The position numbers were made by a program, and so were the translations under genes. Under the pieces are notes generated by a model. That model saw only the letters and a list, made by a program, of their open reading frames with translations, did no database searches and was not told the DNA's origin. 64,000 bases of DNA, taken from CAWFMO01 sp963817065 (GTDB taxonomy: Bacteria; Actinomycetota; Thermoleophilia; Solirubrobacterales; 70-9). The stretch lies in the NCBI GenBank assembly GCA_963817065.1, contig CAWFMO010000001.1, positions 1,364,001 through 1,428,000 on the forward strand, read 5' to 3'. Below, piece after piece: positions 1-9,357 of the stretch (positions are counted from its first letter, which is position 1; each line of letters opens with the position of its first letter).

Positions 1-2706
1 GCCGAGCGCTGCGAGGTCGAGATCGAGCTCGACCAGCTGCTGCTGCCGCGCTTCCCGACCCCGGACGGCTCCGAGCCCACCGACATGCTGCGCCGGCTCG
101 CGACCGAGGGGCTCGCGAAGCGCTACGGCGACCCGCTGCCCGCCGAGGCGCTCGAGCGGCTCGAGTACGAGCTCGGCGTGATCGAGGACATGGGCTTCGA
201 GAGCTACTTCCTGATCGTCTGGGACTTCGTCGGCTACGCCAAGCGCGAGGGGATCGCGGTCGGCCCCGGGCGTGGCTCGGCGGCGGGCTCGATCGTCGCC
301 TACGCGCTCGACATCACCGAGCTCGACCCGCTCGCCCACGGGCTGATGTTCGAGCGCTTCCTCAACCCGGCACGCAAGTCGATGCCGGACATCGACATCG
401 ACTTCTCGGTCCGCGGCCGCGACCGGGTGATCCACTACGTCCAGGAGAAGTACGGGCGCGAGTCGGTGGCCCAGATCATCACCTTCGGCAAGATGGCCCC
501 GCGCGCCGCGACCCGCGACGCGGCCCGGGTGCTCGGCTACGACTACGGCGCCGGCGACCGGCTCGCGAAGCAGATCCCCGAGCCGATCATGGGCCGCAAT
601 CCGAAGTTCAAGGACTGCCTCAAGCCCGGCGAGGAGCTGAAGCGGACCTACGACTCAGACCCCGACGCGAAGCGGATCCTCGACGTCGCCCAGGGCCTCG
701 AGGGGATCGTGCGCAACAACTCGATCCACGCCGCGGCGGTCGTGATCGCCGACCGCCCGCTGCAGGAGATCGTGCCGCTCCAGCTCGCCGACGACCGCGG
801 GGCGGGGGAGCCCGGCGAGCGCTCCTACAAGGTCGTGACCCAGTACTCGATGGGCCCGATCGAGGAGATCGGTCTGCTGAAGATGGACTTCCTCGGGCTT
901 CGCAACCTCGACGTGATCGAGGACGCGGCGGAGATCATCGACCGCTCGCGCGACGAGGGGCTCGACATGGAGGCGATCCCCCTCGACGACTCGAAGACCT
1001 TCGAGATGCTCGCCCGCGGCGACTCGATCGGCGTATTCCAGCTCGAGTCCGAGGGCATGCGCGAGGCGCTGCGCAAGGTGCGCCCGACCGGGTTCGACGA
1101 CATCGTCGCCTTGGTCGCGCTCTACCGGCCCGGGGCGATGCGCTACATCGACGACTACGCGCGCGGCAAGGCCAAGCCCGCCTCGGTGCGCTACCCCGAC
1201 GAGCGGATGAAGTCGATCGCCGAGGAGACCTACGGCTGCGTGATCTACCAAGAGCAGCTGATGAAGATCGCGACGGACATGGCGGGCTTCTCGGGCGCCG
1301 AAGCCGACGACCTTCGCAAGGCGGTCGGCAAGAAGAAGCGCGACCTGATGGCGACGATGGAGAACAAGTTCCTCGAGGGGCTCGAGGCCTCCGGCACCCA
1401 GCGCTCGGTCGCCAAGGACCTCTGGTCGCTGATGACCGCCGCGGCCGATTACTCGTTCAACAAGGCCCACGCCGCCTGTTACGGGCTGATCGCCTACCGG
1501 ACCGCCTACCTGAAGGCGAACTACCCGGCCGAGTACATGGCGGCGCTGATCTCCTCGGTGATGCGAACCAAGGACAAGGTCCCGTTCTTCGTCAACCGCT
1601 GCGCGGAGATGGGGATCGAGGTCCTGCCGCCCGACGTCAACTCATCCGACCACGGCTTCGTCGTCTCCGGCAACAAGATCCGCTTCGGGCTCGACGCGGT
1701 CAAGAACGTCGGCCACGCAGCGGTCCAGGCGATCCTCGCCGCGCGCGAGGCCGACGGCGACTTCGCCTCGCTCTGGGACTTCTGCGAGCGGGTCGACAAC
1801 CGCGCCGTCAACAAGCGCGCGGTCGAGTGCCTGCTCAAGTGCGGGGCGCTCGACTCGACCGGCGGCTCCCGCAAGGGGATGCTCGACGCGCTCCCGATGG
1901 CCGCCTCGCACGGCCAACAGGCCCAGGAGGACGCCCAGCGCGGCCAGGGCTCGATCTTCGAGCTCGAGGACGCCCCCGCCGGCGAGGGCGACGGGCGCGC
2001 CCACCACCCGCCGATCGGGCTCGCCGAGTTCGAGCAGCGCGACCTGCTGAAGCTCGAGAAGGAGACGCTCGGGACGTTCCTCTCGGCGCACCCGCTCGAC
2101 GAGGTCCGCGACGCGCTGCGCGCCAAGGTCGACTGCTCGCTGGCCGAGATCGCCGGGCGCGAGGACGGCTCGTTCGTCACCGTCGGCGGGATCGTCGCCG
2201 AGGCGAAGAAGATCCGCACCAAGGCCGGCAAGGACATGATGTTCGCGACCCTCGACGACATCGAGGGCCAGGTCGAGCTCGTGATCTTCAACACCGCGTT
2301 CGAGAACCACGCCGGCTCGATCGAGGTCGACGGGGTCATCCTGGTCAAGGGCCGCATCGACCACAAGGAGCAGGGCGAGACGAAGGTGATCGCCCAGGAG
2401 GTCGAGCCTTTCGACCCGTCCGAGGACGAGGTCGCCCGGGCGCGAAACGCGCGCGCGGCGCGCGACCAGGCCGCGACCGGGCCGCTCGTCCTGCGGATCA
2501 ACGCCGCCGGCTTCGGCGCCGCGCTGATCGAGGACCTCAAGAACGTCTTCGGCAACTTCCCGGGCGAGGCGGAGGTGCTGCTCGAGATGGAGACGAGCGC
2601 GGGACTGCGGCGGCTCAAGTTCGGCGACGACTACCGCGTCCAGCCCTCGATGGCGCTGCGCGCCGAGCTCGACGGGCTGCTCGGCCCCGGAGCGCTCGCG
2701 GCCTAG
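1..2706 (+). CDS. dnaE: DNA polymerase III alpha subunit, 5' end cut off by the window
   Basis: Replicative DNA polymerase catalytic subunit of the DnaE family. The reading frame is open from base 1, so the PHP domain and true start lie upstream; 901 codons are visible. The polymerase core shows the GPGRGSAAGS loop and the PDIDIDF motif near visible codon 128, which carries two of the three catalytic aspartates. The fingers and helix-hairpin-helix region follow. An OB-fold of the tRNA-anticodon type (VTVGGIVAEAKK...) lies near codons 725-785, before a short C-terminal domain. Length and motif order fit DnaE1 of actinobacteria rather than PolC. No frameshift is visible. Identification is secure; only the start is unknown. 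Confidence 0.97.
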   Translation, partial: AERCEVEIELDQLLLPRFPTPDGSEPTDMLRRLATEGLAKRYGDPLPAEALERLEYELGVIEDMGFESYFLIVWDFVGYAKREGIAVGPGRGSAAGSIVAYALDITELDPLAHGLMFERFLNPARKSMPDIDIDFSVRGRDRVIHYVQEKYGRESVAQIITFGKMAPRAATRDAARVLGYDYGAGDRLAKQIPEPIMGRNPKFKDCLKPGEELKRTYDSDPDAKRILDVAQGLEGIVRNNSIHAAAVVIADRPLQEIVPLQLADDRGAGEPGERSYKVVTQYSMGPIEEIGLLKMDFLGLRNLDVIEDAAEIIDRSRDEGLDMEAIPLDDSKTFEMLARGDSIGVFQLESEGMREALRKVRPTGFDDIVALVALYRPGAMRYIDDYARGKAKPASVRYPDERMKSIAEETYGCVIYQEQLMKIATDMAGFSGAEADDLRKAVGKKKRDLMATMENKFLEGLEASGTQRSVAKDLWSLMTAAADYSFNKAHAACYGLIAYRTAYLKANYPAEYMAALISSVMRTKDKVPFFVNRCAEMGIEVLPPDVNSSDHGFVVSGNKIRFGLDAVKNVGHAAVQAILAAREADGDFASLWDFCERVDNRAVNKRAVECLLKCGALDSTGGSRKGMLDALPMAASHGQQAQEDAQRGQGSIFELEDAPAGEGDGRAHHPPIGLAEFEQRDLLKLEKETLGTFLSAHPLDEVRDALRAKVDCSLAEIAGREDGSFVTVGGIVAEAKKIRTKAGKDMMFATLDDIEGQVELVIFNTAFENHAGSIEVDGVILVKGRIDHKEQGETKVIAQEVEPFDPSEDEVARARNARAARDQAATGPLVLRINAAGFGAALIEDLKNVFGNFPGEAEVLLEMETSAGLRRLKFGDDYRVQPSMALRAELDGLLGPGALAA

Positions 2707-2784
2707 CGGCCGTTAGCACAGCATTGGAGGTTGTCAACGGCGATCGAGGTGCGCCTTGGGCCCGTGGCCGGGTGATCGCGGTCG

Positions 2785-2790
2785 TAGAAT
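2785..2790 (+). promoter_or_regulatory. -10 box TAGAAT, leaderless type
   Basis: TAGAAT is followed by seven bases and then the ATG at 2798. No Shine-Dalgarno sequence precedes that ATG, so the transcript probably begins at or next to the start codon. No convincing -35 box is visible. Confidence 0.5.
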
Positions 2791-2797
2791 TGTCGCC

Positions 2798-3202
2798 ATG
2801 TCCGAGATCCCGATGAGGGCGCCCCAGGAGAGCCCGCCGGCCGCCGGCGAGTGCCGCAAGTGCCACTCGACCTGCGACAAGCTCGTCGATCCCATGGGCT
2901 GCGTCGAGATCGGCTGCCGCTACCTCTACTCCTACGAGGACCAGATCTCCGGCGACGTCTTCCTCGGCTGCGTCAACAAGGTCTTCAAGGGCGAGATCGA
3001 GGTCTCCTCGGTGCTCGAGGGCAACTTCGGCGCGATCAAGATGACCGGCGACCCGCTGCCCCAGTGCCAGTTCACGGTCGAGCGCGCCTACGAGGGCGAA
3101 GGGCCCGAGTACGAGTGCGTCAACAAGCGCTTTTTCGACTGGGACGGCACGGGCGAGGACGCGATCAAGGTCTTCGACCTCCGCGACGCGCTCCAGCCCT
3201 AG
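2798..3202 (+). CDS. small cysteine-rich protein of unknown function
   Basis: A 134-residue soluble protein that I do not recognise. It has an N-terminal CxxC (ECRKC) followed by further cysteines (STC, GC, GC, GC), one in PQCQF and a last one in YECVN, eight in all. This spacing suggests metal binding, but no named motif can be assigned. The start is the ATG at 2798 because a TAGAAT -10 box sits seven bases before it; an earlier in-frame ATG at 2756 lies upstream of that box. The stop codon overlaps the stop of the convergent nfo gene in a shared CTAG. It has no signal peptide or membrane segment. Confidence 0.75.
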   Translation: MSEIPMRAPQESPPAAGECRKCHSTCDKLVDPMGCVEIGCRYLYSYEDQISGDVFLGCVNKVFKGEIEVSSVLEGNFGAIKMTGDPLPQCQFTVERAYEGEGPEYECVNKRFFDWDGTGEDAIKVFDLRDALQP

Positions 3203-4056
3203 CGCCGCTCAATCCCTTCGCGGCGGAGCCGCTTCGTCATCGTGACCTGGCGCTTGTTGGGGCCGCGGCCCTCGGGGCCGGGAGTCTCGAGCGTCGCCGG
3301 CAGGCCCTCGAAGCGGGGCTCGGAGAGGAAGGCGCGGAAGCCCTTCGAGCCGATCTTGCCCTTGCCGATGTCCTCGTGGCGGTCGCGGAGCTCGCCGAGG
3401 CCCTCCTTCGAGTCGTTGAGGTGGATCGCGCGCAGCCGCTTCTTGCCGACCTGCTTCTCGTATTGGTCGACGACCGCGGTGACGGCCTCGGGCGTGCGGA
3501 TCTCGAATCCGGCCGCGAACAGGTGGCAGGAGTCGAGGCAGACTCCGAGCCGCTTGTCGCCGCCGGCGCCGTCGATCATCGCCGCGAGCTCCTCGAAGTG
3601 GAGCCCGAGCAGCTGCTGGGAGCCGGCGTTGTTCTCGAGCAGCAGATCGCAGCCCTCGCTCTCGGCGAGCGCCTCCTTGACGAACGCGGTCGCGCGCTCG
3701 AGCGCCTTCGCCCTGGTGTCCGTCTTCAGCGCCCCGGGGTGGACGACGACGCCGTCGGAGCCGATCCCCGCGCCGACCTCGAGCGCGTGGGTCAGGGAGG
3801 CCATCGACTTCTTCCTCATCGCGCGGTCGCTGCCGGCGGGGTTGATCAGGTAGATCGCGTGGATCAGCACCGACTTGACCGGCGAGTCCTTCGCGCGCTC
3901 GCGGTACTCGGCGAAGTCGTCCTCGGTGTAGTTCGTCGGCCGCCACGCGCGCGGGCTCTGGTTGAAGATCTGGATCGCCTCGCAGCCGAGCGCCTCGCCG
4001 CGCCCGATCGCGTTCGCGAGCCCGCCGGCGGGGGATACGTGGGAGCCGATCAGCAT
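3199..4056 (-). CDS. nfo: deoxyribonuclease IV (AP endonuclease, Nfo family)
   Basis: Class II apurinic/apyrimidinic endonuclease for base-excision repair: it cuts DNA 5' of abasic sites using a trinuclear zinc centre. The 285 residues match the usual family length. Diagnostic segments are GSHVSPAGG at the N-terminus, IFNQSPR, VLIHAIYLIN, VVHPGA, LLLENNAG, GVCLDSCHLFAAG and AIHLNDSK, which together contain the expected His, Glu and Asp zinc ligands, then HEDIGKGKIG. The start is ATG at 4056, six bases downstream of a TAGATT -10 box. It converges on the small cysteine-rich gene, and the two stop codons overlap. Identification is secure. Confidence 0.95.
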   Translation of the reverse strand: MLIGSHVSPAGGLANAIGRGEALGCEAIQIFNQSPRAWRPTNYTEDDFAEYRERAKDSPVKSVLIHAIYLINPAGSDRAMRKKSMASLTHALEVGAGIGSDGVVVHPGALKTDTRAKALERATAFVKEALAESEGCDLLLENNAGSQQLLGLHFEELAAMIDGAGGDKRLGVCLDSCHLFAAGFEIRTPEAVTAVVDQYEKQVGKKRLRAIHLNDSKEGLGELRDRHEDIGKGKIGSKGFRAFLSEPRFEGLPATLETPGPEGRGPNKRQVTMTKRLRREGIERR

Positions 4057-4062
4057 CGCGGC

Positions 4063-4068
4063 AATCTA
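4063..4068 (-). promoter_or_regulatory. -10 box TAGATT for nfo, leaderless type
   Basis: On the minus strand TAGATT lies six bases upstream of the nfo ATG, too close to leave a 5' leader with a Shine-Dalgarno sequence. Confidence 0.45.
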
Positions 4069-4090
4069 CCCGGCAACATGCGCCCTCGGT

Positions 4091-5459
4091 ATGACCCCTT
4101 CGCTCCGAGTCCGCTTCGCCCCCTCGCCGACCGGCGTCCTCCACATCGGGGGCGCACGCACGGCGCTCTACAACTGGCTGCTCGCGCGCGGGAAAGACGG
4201 CGAGTTCGTGCTGCGGATCGAGGACACCGACCGCGAGCGCTCGACGCCCGAGAACGTCGAGCAGATCCTCGACGCGCTGCGCTGGCTCGAGCTCGACTGG
4301 GACGAGGGACCGGTAAGCCAAGCCGAGCGCGCCGGCCGCCACGCCGAGCGGCTCGAGGAGCTGCTCGCCTCCGGTGCCGCCTACCGCGACACCGCGACCT
4401 CCGAGGACGTCGCGACCTGGAAGAAGGAGCACGGCGGCGCGGGGTACCGCGGCGAGCCCGCGGCCGATGGAACCCAGGACGCGGCCGTCAGGCTGCGGGT
4501 TCCCGAGGATGGCGACACCGTCGTCGCCGACGAGATCCGCGGCGAGGTCCGGTTTCCCAACCGCGACCTCGACGACCCCGTGATCGCGCGCGCCGACGGC
4601 TCGGTCCTCTACAACTTCGCGGTCGCCGTCGACGACCTCGAGATGGCGATCACCCACGTCGTCCGCGGCGACGACCACCTCTCGAACACCCCCAAGCAGC
4701 TGCTCGCGATCGAGGCCCTCGGCGGCGAGCCACCGCGCTATGCCCACCTGCCCCTCCTCCACGGGCCCGACGGCAAGAAGCTCTCGCAAGCGCCACGGCG
4801 CCGCCTCGGTCCAGGAGCTCCGCGACGCGGGCTATCTGCCGGCCGCGCTGCGCAACTACCTCGCGCTGCTGGGCTGGGGGACGACCGACGACACGACGCT
4901 GATGTCGACCGACGAGCTCGTACGCCGCTTCGAGCTCGAGCGGGTCGGGACGTCCTCGGCGATCTTCGACGAGCAGAAGCTGCGCTGGATCAACGGCCGT
5001 TTCATGCGCGAGATGCCGCTCGAGGAGTACACCGAGGCGGTCGCGCGCTTCGCGGGCCGCGAGCCCGACGAGCGCTTGCGCGCCGCGTGCGCGATCGCCC
5101 AGGAGAAGGCCCAGACGCTGGCCGAGGTCTGGCCGCTGATCGGCTTCCTCTTCGAAGAGCCCGAGACCGACGAGAAGGCGTGGAAGAAGGTGATGAAGGA
5201 GGGCTCGGGCGATCTGCTCGGCGCATCGCTTGAGGCGCTGCGCGGGGTGGAGGCATGGGAGGTCGAGCCGATCGAGCGCGCGCTCGAGGCGGTCGTCGCC
5301 GAGAGCGGCGCCAAGCCCGGGAAGGTCTTCCAGCCGATCCGGGTGGCGATCACCGGGACCTCGATCTCGCCTGGGATCTTCGAGTCGCTCGCCGTCCTCG
5401 GCCGCGAGCCCTCGCTCGAGCGGATCGAACGCGCCCTCCCTCGAGCCGAAAAGGGCTAA
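4091..5459 (+). pseudogene. gltX: glutamyl-tRNA synthetase, interrupted by a one-base insertion
   Basis: Class I aminoacyl-tRNA synthetase that charges tRNA with glutamate. The first 232 codons from ATG 4091 carry RFAPSPTGVLHIGGARTALYNW (HIGH-type motif HIGG), LRIEDTDRERS and VVRGDDHLSNTPKQ. The frame then breaks inside the KMSKS-equivalent motif: GPDGKKLS is read in the first frame and KRHGAASVQELRDAGYLP in the next. One extra C at about 4787 explains the break. The downstream part, including the anticodon-binding domain, is fully conserved to the TAA at 5457. Because the gene is normally essential and both halves are intact, a sequencing error is more likely than a dead gene. Confidence 0.93.
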
Positions 5460-5466
5460 ACAATTC

Positions 5467-5487
5467 GGCCATCGCTGCCGATGGGCC
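5467..5487 (+). terminator. hairpin with short T run after gltX
   Basis: GGCCATCG and CGATGGGCC form an eight-pair stem (one bulged G) around a CTGC loop, followed directly by TTT. It lies eight bases after the gltX stop, where an intrinsic terminator is expected. The T run is short. Confidence 0.5.
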
Positions 5488-5556
5488 TTTATGGCCTCGG
5501 CTACACGAACCGCCGGGCGGTCGCCCAACGAGAGTAGGAGGGGCGGCCGTGGGCGC

Positions 5557-6543
5557 GTGCTCGCTGCCGCGCTCGAGCACGTCGAGCGCTTCCCCGTGCT
5601 CGAGCCCGCGCGCGAGCGCGCGAACGAGCTCTTCGCCCGCGGCGCGCCGACAGCCGAGATCGCCGAGACCCTCGAGTCCGACGTCGGGCTCGCGATCGCG
5701 ACGCTTCGCACCGCCTCGAGCGTTCCCGGCTCGAGCACGGTGACAACTCTCAGCGAGGCCGTCGACGCGGTCGATCGCGAGCGGCTCGCCGGGGCGATCC
5801 GCGACGCCCCCGGCTACGAGCTCTTCCAGCGCCCGCCGGGCGGGCCGGATCCCGAGCGCTTCCGCCTCCACTCGCTGCTCGTCCAGCGCTCAGCCGAGGC
5901 GATCGCCGAGGGCAGCGGCGGCACCGACCCCGAGCGCGTCTCGGTCGCGGCGCTGCTCCACGACACCGGCCGCCTCGTGCTCGCGAAGCTCCACGGCGGC
6001 TACAGCGAGCGCTTCGACCGCCGCCTCGGAACCCCCGAGGAGAGGATCGTCGCCGAGCGTCGCGAGCTCGGGATCGACCACGCGCTTGTCGGCGGCGTCC
6101 TCGCCCGGCGCTGGAAGCTCTCCGGCGACATCGCCGGCGCGATCGAGCGCCACCACTCGAACACCGACGGCGGGATGGCGACCGTGATCCGCGCCGCCGA
6201 CATGCTCGCCGCCCACCTCGGTGGCTACCCCTTCAACCACGAGCTCCTGATCGAGACCGCGGGGAGCTGCGGCATCGACGAGCGCTCGCTCGGCGAGCTG
6301 CTCTGCGACCTGCCGCGCGCCGCGCGCCGCCGCCGGCGCTCGAACGGCCCCTGCCCACTCTCGGACCGCGAGCTCGAGGTCCTCCGCGGCCTAGCCGAGG
6401 GCAAGGTCTACAAGCAGATCGCCTACGAGCTCGAGCTCTCGGCGAGCACGGTGCGCAGCCACCTCCACAACGTCTACGGCAAGCTCGGGGCGCTCGACCG
6501 CGCCCAGGCGGTGCTGATGGCGACCGAGCACGGCTGGCTCTAA
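5557..6543 (+). CDS. HDOD-domain protein with C-terminal LuxR-type DNA-binding domain
   Basis: A 328-residue regulator. The N-terminal two thirds is an HDOD/HD-like output domain: VAALLHDTGRLVLAK, then DHALVGGVLARRWKL and IAGAIERHHSN give the His/Asp pattern of that family. The last 65 residues are a LuxR (GerE) helix-turn-helix: LSDRELEVLRGLAEG, YKQIAYELELSASTVRSHLHNVYGKL. No receiver or PAS sensor domain is seen. The start is uncertain. GTG 5557 follows AGGAGGGG (5536-5543) at long spacing; an in-frame ATG at 5491 would add an arginine-rich tail containing that site. The stop overlaps the stop of the convergent VanZ-like gene. DNA targets and input signal are unknown. Confidence 0.8.
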   Translation: MLAAALEHVERFPVLEPARERANELFARGAPTAEIAETLESDVGLAIATLRTASSVPGSSTVTTLSEAVDAVDRERLAGAIRDAPGYELFQRPPGGPDPERFRLHSLLVQRSAEAIAEGSGGTDPERVSVAALLHDTGRLVLAKLHGGYSERFDRRLGTPEERIVAERRELGIDHALVGGVLARRWKLSGDIAGAIERHHSNTDGGMATVIRAADMLAAHLGGYPFNHELLIETAGSCGIDERSLGELLCDLPRAARRRRRSNGPCPLSDRELEVLRGLAEGKVYKQIAYELELSASTVRSHLHNVYGKLGALDRAQAVLMATEHGWL

Positions 6544-6908
6544 CTCCGTCTGTAGAAGCGATCGATCAGAAGCGCGGCGATCGCGATCCCGATCGAGTCG
6601 ATCGCGACGTCGACCGGCGAGCCGTTGCGGCCGTCGACGAAGGTCTGGTGGAACTCGTCGCTGCAGGCGTAGAGGAACGCGATCGCGACCGCCGCGGGGA
6701 GCGCGCGTCGCCCCAGTACCGGCGCCAGCGCCCAGCACCAGCCCGCGGTCAGCAGCGCGTACTCGGTCGCGTGGGCGACCTTGCGCAGGAAGACTTCGAA
6801 GTCGCTCAGCTCCTCGACCCCGGGCTGGGCGGAGAGGAAGAAGATCGCCGCCATCAGCGCCAGTGGCAGCAGGGCCCGGCGGTAGTGTGGAGCCGTGATC
6901 TCGATCAC
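6540..6908 (-). CDS. VanZ-like membrane protein
   Basis: A 122-residue integral membrane protein with the VanZ-family pattern: an opening helix ending in FFLSAQPG, KVAHATEYALLTAG (conserved histidine and glutamate), then YACSDEFHQTFVDGRNGSPVDVAIDSIG, the best-conserved block, and a last helix. VanZ of enterococci gives low-level teicoplanin resistance, but most chromosomal homologues have no known role. The listed start is a GTG at 6908, which overlaps the divergent Rrf2 gene by 14 bases; a slightly later start would remove the overlap. The stop overlaps the stop of the HDOD-LuxR gene. Confidence 0.8.
   Translation of the reverse strand: MIEITAPHYRRALLPLALMAAIFFLSAQPGVEELSDFEVFLRKVAHATEYALLTAGWCWALAPVLGRRALPAAVAIAFLYACSDEFHQTFVDGRNGSPVDVAIDSIGIAIAALLIDRFYRRS
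6883..6888 (+). promoter_or_regulatory. -10 box TAGTGT for the Rrf2 regulator, leaderless type
   Basis: TAGTGT lies six bases before the GTG at 6895 and inside the divergent VanZ-like gene. Confidence 0.35.
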
Positions 6909-7293
6909 CTCGAAGTCACGCTACGCGGTCGTAGCGCTCGCCGAGCTCGCGCGATCCGACTCGGCCCCGGTCCCGATCAGCCAGGTCGCCGAGAAGCGCG
7001 GGATGCCGGTCCAGTTCCTCGAGCAGCTCTTCTCGACCCTGCGCCGCGCCGGCCTGCTGACCAGCCAGCGCGGCGCCAAGGGCGGCTACCAGCTCGCCCG
7101 CCCCGCCGAGGAGATCACCGTGCTCGAGGTCGTCCAGGCTCTCGACGGCGTCGTCGGCGAGGAGGGCAAGGAGGCCGGGGGCATCTGGTCCGAGGGCGTC
7201 GAAGCCCTGCGCGCCGTCTTCCGCGAGACCACGATCGCCGAGATCGCCGCCCGCCAGGCCGACGACGCCGGGCCGCGGATGTACTACATCTAG
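6895..7293 (+). CDS. Rrf2-family transcriptional regulator without cluster cysteines
   Basis: A 132-residue winged-helix regulator of the Rrf2 family: SKSRYAVVALAELA, VPISQVAEKRGMPVQFLEQLFSTLRRAGLLTSQRGAKGGYQLARP is the standard DNA-binding half with its wing. The C-terminal half lacks the three cysteines that bind a [2Fe-2S] cluster in IscR and NsrR; there is no cysteine in the whole protein. That resembles CymR, the cysteine-metabolism repressor of Bacillus, and cysK-cysE lie about 1.1 kb downstream. Control of those genes is therefore a reasonable guess but not shown. GTG start at 6895, six bases after a TAGTGT box. Confidence 0.88.
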   Translation: MISITSKSRYAVVALAELARSDSAPVPISQVAEKRGMPVQFLEQLFSTLRRAGLLTSQRGAKGGYQLARPAEEITVLEVVQALDGVVGEEGKEAGGIWSEGVEALRAVFRETTIAEIAARQADDAGPRMYYI

Positions 7294-7299
7294 AGGCCG

Positions 7300-7707
7300 C
7301 TACTCCGGCAGTCCGGCGGCTTCGAGGGCTTCGTCAACCTGCCTGAACCACTGAACCCGAATGACCTTGTCATCCCTGACCGTCGATACGAAGGCAAAGC
7401 GCTCCTCGACGGGGAGGCCGCTCCGTCGACCATGGCCGCCGTATGTGTAGATGCAAACGACGCACTCACCGGCGTCAATCAACTCTATGAGTTCGGATTC
7501 CGCGTCCGCCCAGGCTGCGCTCCACTCTCCAAAAAGATTTCGCAGACCATCGTGGCCTCGATAGAGCGTTTTCTCTGCCGCCAAGACGGGGAAGCCCGAC
7601 AAATCCAACTCAACGTCCTGGTCGTAAAGCGAAAGCGCCGTCTCGCTGTCGCGGCGGTCAGCCGCCTCCCAGATCCGACGCACGATCTCCACGTTCTCCT
7701 TCGACAT
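7300..7707 (-). CDS. SnoaL-like (NTF2-fold) protein
   Basis: A 135-residue protein of the nuclear-transport-factor-2/SnoaL superfamily. It begins MSKENVEIVRRIWEAADRRD, followed by LSLYDQDVELDLSG, LYRGHDGLRNLFGEW, VVCIYTYGGHG and FAFVSTVRDDKVIRVQWFRQVDEAL, the usual cone-shaped fold pattern. This type has no catalytic residues that would name a reaction. Its DNA is clearly less GC-rich and uses different codons from its neighbours (runs such as AAAAAGATTT), which suggests recent transfer. It ends seven bases after the Rrf2 gene, convergently. Confidence 0.78.
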   Translation of the reverse strand: MSKENVEIVRRIWEAADRRDSETALSLYDQDVELDLSGFPVLAAEKTLYRGHDGLRNLFGEWSAAWADAESELIELIDAGECVVCIYTYGGHGRRSGLPVEERFAFVSTVRDDKVIRVQWFRQVDEALEAAGLPE

Positions 7708-7727
7708 CGCCCACGCAGTATCCCGCC

Positions 7728-8345
7728 CTAGCCCTGAGCGGCCTGCTTTCCGCACTTGCGACCGGCGGCGGTCGCCTTCGCCCCGACGCTCGGCGGACGG
7801 GCGCCCATCTTGATCTGTTCGAGCTCCTCGGGCGTGAGCTCGGCGCGCAGCTCCTTCTCGATGCAGTCGGCGACCTGCTCGCTGAGGCCCTCCTCGATCA
7901 CCTGGCCGCGGACGGTCTGGAAGAAGAGCTCGCTCAGCGCGTTCTCCTCGACGCCGTCGAACTTCCAGTCGCCGTCCTCCTTCACGAGCACGAAGCCGAG
8001 CGCGCTGCCGTCGCTCTCGCCGCCGACCTGGGTGATCGTCGCGGTCGCGCCGTCGCCGTCGATCTCGAGCTCTGAGACCTCGACCGAGTCGGGGTTGTCG
8101 GAGCCGTCCTCGGCGTCCTTCTTGCAGTCCTCGATCGAGCCACCGAAGAACTGCTCGACGAAGTTGTCGGTCGCGATCTCGTCGCAGATCGCGGGGTCGG
8201 CCTCGACGAACGCGCGGTTGGCGGCTTCGGTGATCTGATCCTCGTCGCTGGCGTCGTCGCCACCGCCTCCGCAGGCGACGAGGCCGGTCGCGGCGATCAG
8301 GCAGACGAGGGCTGCGAGCGTGGTGCGGGGGAGGCGGTAGAGCAT
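7728..8345 (-). CDS. lipoprotein, first of three related copies
   Basis: A 205-residue secreted lipoprotein. The signal peptide ends in the lipobox LVAC, with Cys 25 as the lipid anchor, followed by a Gly/Asp/Ser linker (GGGGDDASDED). The mature part has QITEAANRAF, two spaced cysteines, VSELEIDGDGATATI and FVLVKEDGDWKFDG. The same elements recur in the lipoproteins at 10154 and 10773, so this is a small local family. The fold resembles the NTF2-like lipoproteins of actinobacteria, but I cannot assign a function. ATG 8345 follows GAAGGAGACC, a good Shine-Dalgarno site. It is divergent from cysK. Confidence 0.75.
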   Translation of the reverse strand: MLYRLPRTTLAALVCLIAATGLVACGGGGDDASDEDQITEAANRAFVEADPAICDEIATDNFVEQFFGGSIEDCKKDAEDGSDNPDSVEVSELEIDGDGATATITQVGGESDGSALGFVLVKEDGDWKFDGVEENALSELFFQTVRGQVIEEGLSEQVADCIEKELRAELTPEELEQIKMGARPPSVGAKATAAGRKCGKQAAQG

Positions 8346-8394
8346 GGTCTCCTTCGTTGAAATGGACGTGACGCCGCGCGCGGCAGCGGCAGGC

Positions 8395-8400
8395 TACCTT
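8395..8400 (+). promoter_or_regulatory. -10 box TACCTT for cysK, leaderless type
   Basis: TACCTT lies six bases before ATG 8407 and supports that start over the longer in-frame ATG at 8344. Confidence 0.45.
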
Positions 8401-8406
8401 GGGCGC

Positions 8407-9356
<950 letters not shown>

Positions 9357-9357
<1 letters not shown>

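Noticed and set aside
5482..5556. ATG 5491 as start of the HDOD-LuxR gene
   Set aside because: It gives an Arg-rich tail running through the AGGAGGGG site and starts only four bases after the gltX hairpin; GTG 5557 is preferred, though the spacing to that site is long.
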